Positions 26,907 to 35,322 of a stretch of DNA of 64,000 nucleotides are shown here, piece by piece; position 1 is the first letter of the stretch, and every line of letters begins with the position of its first letter. The position numbers and the translations under genes were made by a program. Below the pieces are notes generated by a model that saw only the letters and a program-made list of their open reading frames with translations, was not told the origin of the DNA and searched no databases. Source of the stretch: Chitinophaga dinghuensis (GTDB taxonomy: Bacteria; Bacteroidota; Bacteroidia; Chitinophagales; Chitinophagaceae); contig NZ_QLMA01000007.1 of NCBI RefSeq assembly GCF_003259435.1, forward strand, positions 248,001 to 312,000, given 5' to 3'.

Positions 26907-28022
26907 ATGTCAGTGTCTTCCCTGGATATTATCATTCCTTCCTTTCGGCCTGCAGCCAACTATCTGCTGCCCATACTGAACCTGGCAAAGCCTCCGGATA
27001 TCCGTATCCGTTATTTTCTGGTAGTGGATAATCCTACAGCCACCATCCCTGAAAGTATTAAGGAAAGAGAAGGTCCTGACCTTAACATCATTCATCATCA
27101 GCAAAATCAGGGTGCAGCGGTTTCCCGCAATGATGGTATCGAGGCCGGTCATGCACCATGGATGCTTTTCCTGGACGATGATATCCTTGTGCCGGAGAAC
27201 CTGCTGTTTACCTACATCCATGCTATTGCCACACATCCGCAGGAAATCGGTTTTATTGGATTGATCCGTATGCCCGCTCCCGGTACTGCTTTCACAGAGG
27301 CCATTCGGGCCAGCGGTTCCATGGACATATTTACAGTAGCGGAGAAGAAAGAAAACCATGCCTGGGGAGCAACGGCCAATATTATGATCCGGAGATCAGC
27401 ATTGGGAGACATCCGCTTTTCTGAATTATATCCGCGCGCAGGGGGAGGAGAAGATATTGATTTCTTCCTGAAGGTCAGAGCCCATAATCATTATCGTAAT
27501 TTCAAATCGCTGCCAGAAGCGGCCGTATTACATCCCTGGTGGAACCAGGAGAAAGTGAATATACAACGCCCTTTCCGTTATGGTATCGGTGGCAGTTGGC
27601 TCGCACAACTGAACCCACAATATGTATACTATGATTTACTGAATACGCCGGAACTATTGCTCCTCCTGATTTTTGGTAGTGTGGCGGCAGCCGTCTGGAA
27701 ACCGCAACTTATTCCAGGATTACTGTTTATCCTGCTGGGAATCATTATCGTGGAATTAGTGGCCAATATGATCCAGGCATTGAAACGCCGGGCTCCCCTG
27801 CGTCCTGCTGTGTTTTTTTATGTACTGTTACTCCGGCTGTCATTCCAATCGGGCTTGCTGTGGGGGAACCTCTCCAGGGGCCGACTAACAGGCATGGGTG
27901 AACGATTCAATGACGACGGGAAAATTCGAAAGCTGAATTTCTATCGGCTGAACAGTTATAAAATAACAAAGTGGATTGGCTACCCGCTGGTATGCTGGCT
28001 GGCATTCCGGTATTGGTTCTGA
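26907..28022 (+). CDS. Membrane-associated family 2 glycosyltransferase
   Basis: A 371-aa protein with an N-terminal GT-A domain: SLDIIIPSFRPA start, nucleotide-binding region LVVDNP, the metal-binding LDDDI near residue 91, and a downstream GGGEDIDFF acidic acceptor-site motif. The C-terminal third has hydrophobic segments (LLLLLIFGSVAAAVW, LIPGLLFILLGIIIVELVAN) that would anchor it to the inner membrane, with a basic C-terminal tail. It lies 11 bp after the ABC exporter gene and so is probably co-transcribed with it. It converges on the next minus-strand glycosyltransferase with only 7 bp between the two stop codons. Donor sugar and linkage cannot be predicted; a membrane glycan acceptor is likely. 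Confidence 0.88.
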   Translation: MSVSSLDIIIPSFRPAANYLLPILNLAKPPDIRIRYFLVVDNPTATIPESIKEREGPDLNIIHHQQNQGAAVSRNDGIEAGHAPWMLFLDDDILVPENLLFTYIHAIATHPQEIGFIGLIRMPAPGTAFTEAIRASGSMDIFTVAEKKENHAWGATANIMIRRSALGDIRFSELYPRAGGGEDIDFFLKVRAHNHYRNFKSLPEAAVLHPWWNQEKVNIQRPFRYGIGGSWLAQLNPQYVYYDLLNTPELLLLLIFGSVAAAVWKPQLIPGLLFILLGIIIVELVANMIQALKRRAPLRPAVFFYVLLLRLSFQSGLLWGNLSRGRLTGMGERFNDDGKIRKLNFYRLNSYKITKWIGYPLVCWLAFRYWF

Positions 28023-28029
28023 GTGAATA

Positions 28030-28824
28030 CTATACCTGGCAGTATCCGTTTTTACAACTCACCACTCTGGCTTGAATAGTCTGGTGATAGAAGGCTTCAT
28101 TCTCCTGGTACTGCTGCCTGGAATTCAGTTGATGATGCAGGTGAAAGCAGATCGCAGCGAGTTTGAGTTTCTTCTTTCTCACCCCGCCATGGATAAGGCG
28201 TGCGGCGAACTCGTTGTCTTCCCAACCCCAACCTTCAAACAAATTATTATACCCGTTGATGGCCATGAAATCCTTGCGCCAGAAAGCCAGGTTGCAGGCG
28301 CGTACCTTACTCGCGCCAGATGGTTTAGCGCCAATCAGGAAAGATAAAGGGGGAACACGAAGGGCATTGAAACGGTTGGCAAGGCCAGGTACGAGGAAGT
28401 GGAGCGACTTCCCCGGATTTTGTATTACCGAATGCGTGAGCGCTTCTTTCAGAATAGCCCTGGAGCCTTGTACAAAGTGGCCGGATTGAGCATTACGTAT
28501 ATGATCAGCGATGAAGTGCGGATGCATGACGATGTCTCCATCAATTTCAATGATATAATCGGCAGATGCCAGTTTGATCGCCTTATTCAGAATGATACTT
28601 TTCCGAAAACCCTGATCCTCATGCCAGGCATGCTTCACAGGAAACGGAAACATGGCCCGGTAGCGGTCTATCAGTTGCCGGGTATCTTCTCTGGAGCCAT
28701 CATCGGCTATCAGGAGTTCGTCTGGGTAGCGGGATTGTTTGAGTAAACTGAGGAAAATTCGTTCCAGTGCCTGCGGCCAGTTATATGTACTGATGAGTAA
28801 CGCGGTTGAAAAAGATCCATTCAT
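28030..28824 (-). CDS. Family 2 glycosyltransferase with galactosyltransferase-type C-terminal domain
   Basis: A 264-aa protein (start MNGSFSTALL; an ATG three codons upstream at 28833 is equally possible). GT-A fold markers: STYNWPQALERIF, ELLIADDGSREDT, and the DxD-type EIDGDIVMHPHF. The C-terminal part carries NLFEGWGWEDNEFAARLI, the Glyco_transf_7C-like motif of N-terminal galactosyltransferase/chondroitin-synthase-type enzymes. No membrane segment is present, so it is probably cytoplasmic and peripheral. It is the downstream partner of the minus-strand gene at 28943-29692, separated by a 118-bp AT-rich gap, and may be transcribed with it or separately. Sugar specificity is unknown. Confidence 0.88.
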   Translation of the reverse strand: MNGSFSTALLISTYNWPQALERIFLSLLKQSRYPDELLIADDGSREDTRQLIDRYRAMFPFPVKHAWHEDQGFRKSIILNKAIKLASADYIIEIDGDIVMHPHFIADHIRNAQSGHFVQGSRAILKEALTHSVIQNPGKSLHFLVPGLANRFNALRVPPLSFLIGAKPSGASKVRACNLAFWRKDFMAINGYNNLFEGWGWEDNEFAARLIHGGVRKKKLKLAAICFHLHHQLNSRQQYQENEAFYHQTIQARVVSCKNGYCQV

Positions 28825-28942
28825 ATATCTCATTTTCGGTGGATAAGCTGGTTTCTTATTTCATCGGAGGGAATAGGATAGAAGGGTAGGCGTCCTTATA
28901 TATTGTTAAACAGTTGAATAAACGTATTTGTTTATTTTACTA

Positions 28943-29692
28943 TTATATGCCGCTCTGTTTATTTTTTAATCGTTTCAACAGATATCGCCAATAGATATAC
29001 CTTCCAAGGTGTTGTTTAATGAGACGCGGTTTCTCCTGTTTGAATATTTTATCTTCATGCATGGCCGAAAACCCCGACATATTATATAAGGTAACCGAAA
29101 CAGGTAAATGTTTTCTTCGAAATGCACTGTCGCCCCAAACTTGCAGGTTGAGGGCATAATCTGCAAATACCCGGTAACGCTGATCGTATTGGTATTTCTT
29201 AAACACTGCTGCCGGATAAAAGACGGATTGATGATTCATGGGGAACTTGGCCAGCCTGTATTTGCTGTAAGGTCCTTTCAGTAAAATATATGGCGGCCGG
29301 AAATCATCCCGGTAAAGTTCTTCACTGTTGCCGTAATATACGGTGTCTGTATCCTTTAGCTGCAAGGCTATGTCCCGGAATCCGGGCAGTAATTCATCGT
29401 CCGAACCGAGGAAGTGCAGCCATTTTCCTTTCGCTATCCTTACTCCCTTATTCAATGCATCATATATGCCTTCATCTTTTTCACTGATAAGCTGTATGTC
29501 TAATTGCGGGAACGTATGGGCGATGGCTATCGTTTGGTCTGTACTGTTGCCATCTATTATCAGGATCTCTAACTGTGGCAGTCGCATTTCTGAGATGGAC
29601 CGCAAACACGATGCCAGGTGTTTTTCTGCATTGTACGTTGCAATGATAATACTGATAAGCTTTTCCGAGGTTGATATGGACGAATCTGTCAT
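28943..29692 (-). CDS. Family 2 glycosyltransferase (WcaA/WcaE-like)
   Basis: A 249-aa protein. The ATG at 29692 (MTDSSISTSEKLISIIIATY) is preferred over an upstream GTG. GT2 markers: SIIIATYNAEKHLASCLRSI, EILIIDGNSTDQT, SEKDEGIYDALNKGV (the common D-G-I-Y-D-A-x-N-K-G motif) and FLGSDDEL with the metal-binding Asp residues. Enzymes with this motif set act in exopolysaccharide or LPS assembly, typically adding a hexose to a lipid-linked intermediate. It starts 110 bp from the divergent plus-strand gene at 29803, so promoters for both should lie in that AT-rich gap. No membrane helix; all key residues present. Confidence 0.9.
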   Translation of the reverse strand: MTDSSISTSEKLISIIIATYNAEKHLASCLRSISEMRLPQLEILIIDGNSTDQTIAIAHTFPQLDIQLISEKDEGIYDALNKGVRIAKGKWLHFLGSDDELLPGFRDIALQLKDTDTVYYGNSEELYRDDFRPPYILLKGPYSKYRLAKFPMNHQSVFYPAAVFKKYQYDQRYRVFADYALNLQVWGDSAFRRKHLPVSVTLYNMSGFSAMHEDKIFKQEKPRLIKQHLGRYIYWRYLLKRLKNKQSGI

Positions 29693-29802
29693 AAAATATG
29701 AAATTAGGAATGCATGATTTATCACAGAAATAATATTATCTTGTAACGCTTGTTGATGCAGAATGTTACATTTTTCAACAGAGAAAAATTTAATTTTTTA
29801 GT

Positions 29803-30741
29803 ATGTCGGCATACCACGTTCAATCTCCCATACTATTTTTAATTTTCAACAGACCGGATCTTACTACCCGTGTATTTCAACAAATACGTTCCGTAAAACC
29901 GGCACGCCTATACGTTGGCGCCGATGGCCCCCGTCCGGATAAGCCAGGAGAGGCGGCATTGTGTGAACAAACCAGAAATATTATACAGCAGGTAGACTGG
30001 CCCTGCGAAGTGAAAACGCTTTTCCGTAAAAGTAACCTCGGCTGCAAGCAGGCGGTGTCGGGCGCTATCACCTGGTTTTTTGAACAAGAGGAAGAAGGTA
30101 TTATTATTGAAGATGACTGCTTACCTGCTGACAGCTTTTTTCGGTTCTGCGATTATATGCTAGCGCATTACCGACATGATAGCAGAGTCCGCCTTATTAC
30201 AGGTGCTAATTTACAGGATGGTCGCAAGTGGGGGGAGGCTACCTATTTCTTTTCTCAGTATAGCCACATCTGGGGCTGGGCATCCTGGCGCAGAGTATGG
30301 GACCGGTACGATGCAGAGCTATCGGCATACACAGAAGCTGATGTCTCCCTACATCTCCCCAAAATATTTTCCGATCCTTTCCTGATACAAGACTGGCTGC
30401 GCATTTTCAGAGAATTAAACCAAGGGAAAATTGATACCTGGGACTATCAGCTGAGTTTCATCACATTCTTTGAGAATGGGTTATGCGTTACCCCCAATGT
30501 GAATCTGATTAGTAACCTGGGATTCAGAGAAGATGCCACCCATACTTTTGACTTGCAGAGCCTCAATGCCAATGTTCCTGCCGGCGAAATAACAACAATC
30601 ATTCATCCTAAAACTTTCCTTCCTGAAAAGGAGGCCGACTACTATTACATGCAAAAGGAATTTGACCTGGTAAACCGCTGGCGACGCCATAATAAGCCTA
30701 AACGTAAACTCAAACGCTGGCTGCTGCAGTGGTTTAAGTAA
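29803..30741 (+). CDS. GT-A-fold glycosyltransferase-like protein (annotated elsewhere as HlpA-like)
   Basis: A 312-aa protein beginning SPILFLIFNRPDLTTRVFQQ, with LYVGADGPRPDKPGE and the acidic IIIEDDCLPADSFFRF motif near residue 107. It also has IWGWASWRRVWDRYD, typical of a family related to GNT-I/nucleotide-diphospho-sugar transferases that databases sometimes label hemolytic protein HlpA-like; that name is not evidence of haemolysis. It is probably a glycosyltransferase of the surrounding locus. It is transcribed alone on the plus strand between two minus-strand groups, and its stop codon directly abuts the stop codon of the next gene (30741/30742) with no room for a terminator. Substrates unknown. 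Confidence 0.78.
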   Translation: MSAYHVQSPILFLIFNRPDLTTRVFQQIRSVKPARLYVGADGPRPDKPGEAALCEQTRNIIQQVDWPCEVKTLFRKSNLGCKQAVSGAITWFFEQEEEGIIIEDDCLPADSFFRFCDYMLAHYRHDSRVRLITGANLQDGRKWGEATYFFSQYSHIWGWASWRRVWDRYDAELSAYTEADVSLHLPKIFSDPFLIQDWLRIFRELNQGKIDTWDYQLSFITFFENGLCVTPNVNLISNLGFREDATHTFDLQSLNANVPAGEITTIIHPKTFLPEKEADYYYMQKEFDLVNRWRRHNKPKRKLKRWLLQWFK

Positions 30742-31389
30742 TCAGGATGCCAATACCTCCCGGCATTTGCGCATAAAGCCGGCCGACTGGTTCTCACGGG
30801 AATAGAAGGCGTGGTATATGGCATTGTTGTAGGTAGTGCCCAGTCCAAATTTGGTGTGCTCCGGATGATGCAAATACCATTTTTCTTCTTCTATATCTGT
30901 AGGCCACCAGTACTTAATATTTCCCTGCTGTATGCGGATCGTTTCCGTCAAATGCTGACCTGCGTCCATATCCGAGGTCATCTGCATGTCCGGGTAATGC
31001 AGTTCCCGTAAATACTTTGTACTGATGCCAAAGAAAAAAGGAGATACATACAAGTTTTGAGCATCCCTTAAATGATTGGCAGTTTGGGCTGCACCGGCAA
31101 TAGTGCCGGGCTCCTGCAAATCCTGCAACAACATGGGGAGCCAGTTACGCGTGGTGGGAATGCAATCCACATCAAAGAAAATCAGGTAATCGGTATCTGT
31201 TACATTTCTGCAGATATGATTGAGAAAACTACCATGGCTAAACGATTTATCAAATACCTGGTTGATACTCATTCCCATACTGTCAAAAACAGCTTTTTGC
31301 AACCGGGGTACCTCGGGGTTCACTTTATGGTTATAGAAAGTGAAAATTTTTAGGAAGGACGATTGCCCGGTTTGCCTACGATAAAACAT
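30742..31389 (-). CDS. Small glycosyltransferase-like protein
   Basis: A 215-aa protein with a GT-A-like DxD motif in DYLIFFDVDCIPTTRNWLPM (near residue 69) and a hydrophobic strand before it. It lacks the classic GT2 N-terminal TYN motif, so it is either a divergent or shortened transferase. The ATG at 31389 is chosen; a GTG at 31395 is possible. Either start overlaps the end of the upstream gene (31376), which indicates translational coupling. It is last in a three-gene minus-strand group (33398 to 30742). The C-terminal segment contains YWWPTDIEEEKWYLHHPEH, aromatic and acidic, perhaps an acceptor site. Sugar specificity unknown; family assignment moderate. Confidence 0.7.
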   Translation of the reverse strand: MFYRRQTGQSSFLKIFTFYNHKVNPEVPRLQKAVFDSMGMSINQVFDKSFSHGSFLNHICRNVTDTDYLIFFDVDCIPTTRNWLPMLLQDLQEPGTIAGAAQTANHLRDAQNLYVSPFFFGISTKYLRELHYPDMQMTSDMDAGQHLTETIRIQQGNIKYWWPTDIEEEKWYLHHPEHTKFGLGTTYNNAIYHAFYSRENQSAGFMRKCREVLAS

Positions 31390-32395
31390 GTCCACTCATT
31401 TTTGCGGTCAGGAAGGATTTGATGGAAGCCTGTGCCTCACTGCCTTTGAGCTCAAATGGCGCGAGGTAGTAGAATGTCAGCCACTCATCTTCAAATTTTC
31501 TGCTGGATAGTCCTGCTTTGGAAAATAGTAGCCGGAAAGGGCTCATGAACAGTAATCGCCAGCGGTTTTTACGCCGGTTTTTCCGATGCAGATAAATAGC
31601 CCGGTCGTATTGGTATAATACTTTTCCTGCCTGCTCAATGCCCGCCATCAGTCGGTCGCGGTAATCAATGGTCAGTCTTTCCCGTGGAATGAAATGCTGC
31701 ATTTCCAGTTCTTTATCGAAATACAACTTGAAATCCCAGAGGAGCAATCGTTTGCAGTATTCAAAATCATCGCCGGTAGTAAGACTGTTCCCGTTCCGGC
31801 CATTCAGCAGAGAAGGATAAGTATCATGGTTAATCAGTAGAAAGAGCGATTTACGGGTAATGAGTCCTGCTCCCAGTACAAAGCCTTTATGGCTTACATC
31901 TCCGGAAGCATTGGCTGGTATCCCGATGGCATATTTATCTTTATATGTTTCAAACCATTCCGGATATGCGTCGGCGTTAGTAACGGGATAGTTTCTGCCG
32001 CCGGCGGCGCCGATGCTGTCATCCTGCTGCATTACACGATAGGTGTGCATGACATAATCTTTGTGGAGCCAGTTATCGTCATCGCAGAACAGGAGAAATT
32101 CGAACAGCGCTTCCCGGGCGCCACGTTTGCGTGCGTACATCTGGCCGGGTTGTACTTCCGTGATGACCCGGAAAACGGCATTGGAAGGAGCGCACATGGC
32201 CCATGTTTCCATGGCCGTCAGTATGGTATCGTCGGTAGATGCATTATTGATCAACAGTATTTCCCAGGGAACATCAGGCGTTACTTCCTGGTTAGCCAGG
32301 TGGCGTAAAGTATCCCCTATTCGTTTGCTGCTATTGTAACAACAAATGATAACGGACACTCCATGTGGCGCTTTTTTCATGTCATCGAAGTTCAT
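31376..32395 (-). CDS. Family 2 glycosyltransferase
   Basis: A 339-aa protein with GT2 markers: GVSVIICCYNSSKRIGDTL, EILLINNASTDDT, FLLFCDDDNWL (the DDD metal site near residue 115), and the later LTTGDDFEYCKRL acidic motif. The C-terminal part is basic and aromatic with no clear membrane helix. Its start is 5 bp from the stop of the upstream gene (32400) and its end overlaps the next gene, so the three minus-strand genes form a tight operon. Members of this group add single sugars during surface polysaccharide assembly. An internal ATG five codons in (MKKAPHG) is an alternative start. Donor and acceptor unknown. Confidence 0.9.
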   Translation of the reverse strand: MNFDDMKKAPHGVSVIICCYNSSKRIGDTLRHLANQEVTPDVPWEILLINNASTDDTILTAMETWAMCAPSNAVFRVITEVQPGQMYARKRGAREALFEFLLFCDDDNWLHKDYVMHTYRVMQQDDSIGAAGGRNYPVTNADAYPEWFETYKDKYAIGIPANASGDVSHKGFVLGAGLITRKSLFLLINHDTYPSLLNGRNGNSLTTGDDFEYCKRLLLWDFKLYFDKELEMQHFIPRERLTIDYRDRLMAGIEQAGKVLYQYDRAIYLHRKNRRKNRWRLLFMSPFRLLFSKAGLSSRKFEDEWLTFYYLAPFELKGSEAQASIKSFLTAKMSGHVLS

Positions 32396-32399
32396 ATGT

Positions 32400-33398
32400 C
32401 TATTCTTCTACCTGTAAAAATTTGGCAATATGTTTAACAGGAAAAGGGATGACCTTGTTCAGTGCCTGGTAATATCCACTGTTCAGTCCTATGAATTGCA
32501 CCAATTGATACCTTTTGGATGGAGATCCTTGCCAATGGCTGGATAGAAACTGTCGAATGGTTTTTCGAATAAATCTGCCAGGAGAGATGAGTTGCTTTAG
32601 CATTTGTTGTTTCATCTCCGGAAAAACCTGTAACAGACAAGTAGCATAGCAGATGCTAGTGCCGTAAGTCAGTCTGCGCAGGTAGTGGTCGTTTGCCCTA
32701 TTGCCTGGAATGATATGGTTTAATTGTAAAGTAGGACTTACGCCTGCTGCAAATCCTTTTCGGATGACGTGCAGTATCATCTGCGTATCTTCCCCGCTGG
32801 TTAGCTTCTCAGCTGTTCTGCCTGTTAGGGTGAGATGACCAGCTGTCGCCAATGCCACATACTCTTTCAGCAACGCTGCGTTGGTACATAGCCCGGTTCC
32901 AAATGGATAGCATTCCTGCCATTGCCGGGAAGTATCGAATAAGATGTCACTGTCATGCCTTTCCTGGAACATATAACGCGCATAGGCTGCAATATCGTCT
33001 TTCACACCGTCAATAAAATCTACAAATACCTGGCCCGGGCCCCAGGCGCCCACCTGTGGATAAGCGCCATTAAGGAGTTTCAGCTGTTGCAGATAATCTG
33101 TTGCAGGTTCATTGTCATAATCAATATACACGATATGGTTACCGGTAGATTTTTCTATAGCTGCGATGCGTGCATATTTAACCCCCTGCTGCGTCACATG
33201 TAAAACCTGGAAGCGGGGTAGGTCCCTGATGGCGGTTTGTACTTCCAGTAAGGAGACGACGGGAGTGCGACTGTTATTATCCACCAGGATGTACTCTACT
33301 TCCAGTCCGCGTGTATCCAATGCCGTTATAGCGGACAAGCATCGCTGTAAAATGCGCACGTCAGGGTTGTATGTACAAATGATGACTGAGTAATCCAT
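32400..33398 (-). CDS. Family 2 glycosyltransferase (first gene of a three-gene operon)
   Basis: A 332-aa protein starting MDYSVIICTYNPDVRILQRC, with EYILVDNNSRTPV, HIVYIDYDNEPATDYLQQL (DxD site near residue 95) and a late LTSGEDTQMILHVI motif equivalent to the ED acceptor-site region. It is soluble-looking, 107 bp from the divergent antiporter gene, and 4 bp before the next glycosyltransferase in the same direction, so it leads the operon 33398-30742. The promoter should lie in 33399-33504. The enzyme should transfer a sugar from a nucleotide donor to a growing glycan; specificity is not predictable. Confidence 0.9.
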   Translation of the reverse strand: MDYSVIICTYNPDVRILQRCLSAITALDTRGLEVEYILVDNNSRTPVVSLLEVQTAIRDLPRFQVLHVTQQGVKYARIAAIEKSTGNHIVYIDYDNEPATDYLQQLKLLNGAYPQVGAWGPGQVFVDFIDGVKDDIAAYARYMFQERHDSDILFDTSRQWQECYPFGTGLCTNAALLKEYVALATAGHLTLTGRTAEKLTSGEDTQMILHVIRKGFAAGVSPTLQLNHIIPGNRANDHYLRRLTYGTSICYATCLLQVFPEMKQQMLKQLISPGRFIRKTIRQFLSSHWQGSPSKRYQLVQFIGLNSGYYQALNKVIPFPVKHIAKFLQVEE

Positions 33399-33504
33399 AT
33401 TAATGGCATAACTACTGGCGAGGGATAAGCAGGTTTCTTCGAACTGAATATACAGATAATACGTTAAATAGGAACATGTAATTATATTTTAGTAACTTAA
33501 GTCT

Positions 33505-34614
33505 ATGTCATTCAATCACATCTTATATAAACGCTGGAAAATAGCGCTGCCATTGTGGACAGTTATCTGTCCTGTAATCGGATTAATTATTCTGGGATTG
33601 GCCGGAAGCACGGACGGAGGCTGGTTTGCGACCCTTATGGGTATGACGCTGATTGCTGTCGTACTATCTGCCGTACATCATGCAGAAGTAGTGGCGCACA
33701 AAGTGGGAGAGCCCTTCGGTACATTAATTCTGGCATTGGCCATTACCATTATTGAAGTTTCGTTGATCGTTTCCATGATGCTCTCCAAAAGTGCGGGCGG
33801 AGAAACACTGGCCAGAGATACTGTATTCGCCGCCATCATGCTGATTCTTACCGGGATTATAGGACTGGCACTGTTTATTGGCGGGATGAAGCACAAGGAA
33901 CAAGCTTACATCAAGCAGGGGGTGAGCGCGGCCCTTGTAACGCTCACGGCTATATCCGTTTTGACGCTGGTATTACCCAATTATACTACCACCCAACCCG
34001 GACCGGTATATTCCAACAGTCAGCTGATTTTTGTAGCGGTTATCTCGCTCGTATTGTATGGCGGATTTGTAGCAGTACAAACAGGATTGCACCGTGACTA
34101 TTTCCTCCCACAGGAAACCACCGGGGATCATGAGGATATTCATGCTGCACCGCCATCCCGACTTACTACCATCGCCAGTTTATTTTTGCTGCTGGTATCT
34201 TTGGTGGTGGTGGTACTGCTGTCGAAAAAATTATCGCCTACCATTGAAAGTATTGTGGTCAATTTAGGCGCTCCAAAAAGTCTGGTAGGTATTATCATCG
34301 CAGCAGTGATCCTTTTGCCGGAAGGTATGGCGGCTATCCGTGCTGCTTCCCGCAACAGACTGCAGACCAGCCTCAACCTGGCACTGGGCTCCGCGCTGGC
34401 GAGTATTGGACTTACCATACCGGCAGTAGCCATTGTATGTTATTTCGGAGGCTTTGAAGTGACACTGGGCATAGATGCTAAATCTTCCCTCTTGTTGCTG
34501 CTGTCTCTCTTTACCATTCAATTGTCCTTCAGTGCCGGCAGAACGAATGTCTTACAGGGAATTGTACAATTGGTGATACTCGCCACTTATTTATTTACGA
34601 CCATCATTCCATAA
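33505..34614 (+). CDS. chaA: Calcium/proton antiporter, ChaA/CAX family
   Basis: A 369-aa protein with about eleven membrane helices. The two inverted cation-exchanger repeats are visible: GEPFGTLILALAITIIEVSL (first repeat, with the conserved Glu residues) and LPEGMAAIRAASRNRLQTSL followed by NLALGSALASIGLTIPAVA (second repeat). The acidic HAAPP-containing loop near residue 210 separates the halves. ChaA exchanges cytoplasmic Ca2+, and sometimes Na+ or K+, for protons at the inner membrane. It is a single-gene unit, divergent from the glycosyltransferase operon and convergent with an orphan lipoprotein. The gene symbol rests on strong family resemblance to ChaA, not on a search. Confidence 0.85.
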   Translation: MSFNHILYKRWKIALPLWTVICPVIGLIILGLAGSTDGGWFATLMGMTLIAVVLSAVHHAEVVAHKVGEPFGTLILALAITIIEVSLIVSMMLSKSAGGETLARDTVFAAIMLILTGIIGLALFIGGMKHKEQAYIKQGVSAALVTLTAISVLTLVLPNYTTTQPGPVYSNSQLIFVAVISLVLYGGFVAVQTGLHRDYFLPQETTGDHEDIHAAPPSRLTTIASLFLLLVSLVVVVLLSKKLSPTIESIVVNLGAPKSLVGIIIAAVILLPEGMAAIRAASRNRLQTSLNLALGSALASIGLTIPAVAIVCYFGGFEVTLGIDAKSSLLLLLSLFTIQLSFSAGRTNVLQGIVQLVILATYLFTTIIP

Positions 34615-34652
34615 AAAATCCCCGCAACTTTCGTTACGAGGACCTTAGGGGA
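34613..34652 (-). terminator. Probable terminator of the orphan lipoprotein gene
   Basis: On the minus strand TCCCC (34652-34648) pairs with GGGGA (34623-34619), enclosing a smaller imperfect hairpin with a GAAA loop, and is followed by TTTTTT (34618-34613). It sits between the convergent antiporter and lipoprotein genes. Confidence 0.55.
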
Positions 34653-34666
34653 ATGGCGGAAAAGAT

Positions 34667-35137
34667 TTATAATGGCCTTGTTCCGGACGTTGCACAGCCA
34701 GTATAACTGATGCCAGTATACTTTGCGGTGAAGTGTGTCCAGATGCATATAGCGGGTTGCATTGTTGCGCTGTCTACACTGCTAATGGTGATGTAAAATG
34801 TATTCGCATTTTTAAATCCATCTGGAATGGCCGTAGTACTCATTACATTAGGATAAGCCACTTTCACCAGATTGTCAATGGAGCCGTCTTCATTTCTGCG
34901 TGGAAGTTGGAGCGTATCCAACCAAGTACTATGTGCGGCAATAAAACCAGGGTCCATGATTTGAATAATATCCTGGCAATTGCTGCTAGTGGTGGCGCCT
35001 GTGGAAACGTATCTTACAGCTATACAGGAAGGTAGCCCGTCATTAGAAATAATTGGTCCTTCTTTTTTCTTGCACCCAAAGTTGGCAATAAGCAGCAGCA
35101 CTCCCCATATCAGAGAGCTGTAATAGCGTTTATTCAT
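34667..35137 (-). CDS. Orphan lipoprotein of unknown function
   Basis: A 156-aa protein starting MNKRYYSSLIWGVLLLIANF with the lipobox NFGC (Cys near residue 22) and a KKKEG tether, so it should be exported and lipidated. An upstream in-frame start at 35236 would spoil the signal peptide. The mature part has three further Cys (in LPSCIAV, SSNCQD and a C-terminal TGCATSG) that could form a disulfide. The sequence matches no family I recognise. It follows the SusC/SusD unit on the same strand, but a strong terminator (35247-35273) separates them, so it likely has its own promoter in 35138-35246. A terminator hairpin follows it. Confidence 0.7.
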   Translation of the reverse strand: MNKRYYSSLIWGVLLLIANFGCKKKEGPIISNDGLPSCIAVRYVSTGATTSSNCQDIIQIMDPGFIAAHSTWLDTLQLPRRNEDGSIDNLVKVAYPNVMSTTAIPDGFKNANTFYITISSVDSATMQPAICIWTHFTAKYTGISYTGCATSGTRPL

Positions 35138-35246
35138 ATCAAATAATTTGATTTTGGTTGTTTTAGCTAATTGTTTAGCATCTGTTCCTCTGTTAAACGG
35201 GTGGCCTATTTCAATGTTACAACAATCACTCGGCAATTTTTACTAG

Positions 35247-35273
35247 ATAAAAAAGCGGACCCTAAAGGGTCCG
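35247..35273 (-). terminator. Intrinsic terminator of the sigma/FecR-linked SusC-SusD unit
   Basis: A perfect hairpin: GCGGACCCT pairs with AGGGTCCGC (9 bp, two-base loop) at 35273-35254, followed on the minus strand by a run of T (35253-35247). It lies 50 bp after the SusD stop codon. Confidence 0.88.
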
Positions 35274-35322
35274 CCTGTTTCGTATTTAGGCTATGGTAGC
35301 CGTTTATTTGTTATCAATCAGT

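Noticed and set aside
29803..30741. Haemolysin annotation for the HlpA-like gene
   Set aside because: The EDDC acidic motif, the fold-like pattern and the setting among glycosyltransferases point to sugar transfer; the haemolytic label is a database legacy name.
23391..33398. O-antigen or capsule locus label for the glycosyltransferase cluster
   Set aside because: No Wzx, Wzy, Wza/Wzc or initiating glycosyltransferase was seen, so the type of glycan cannot be stated.
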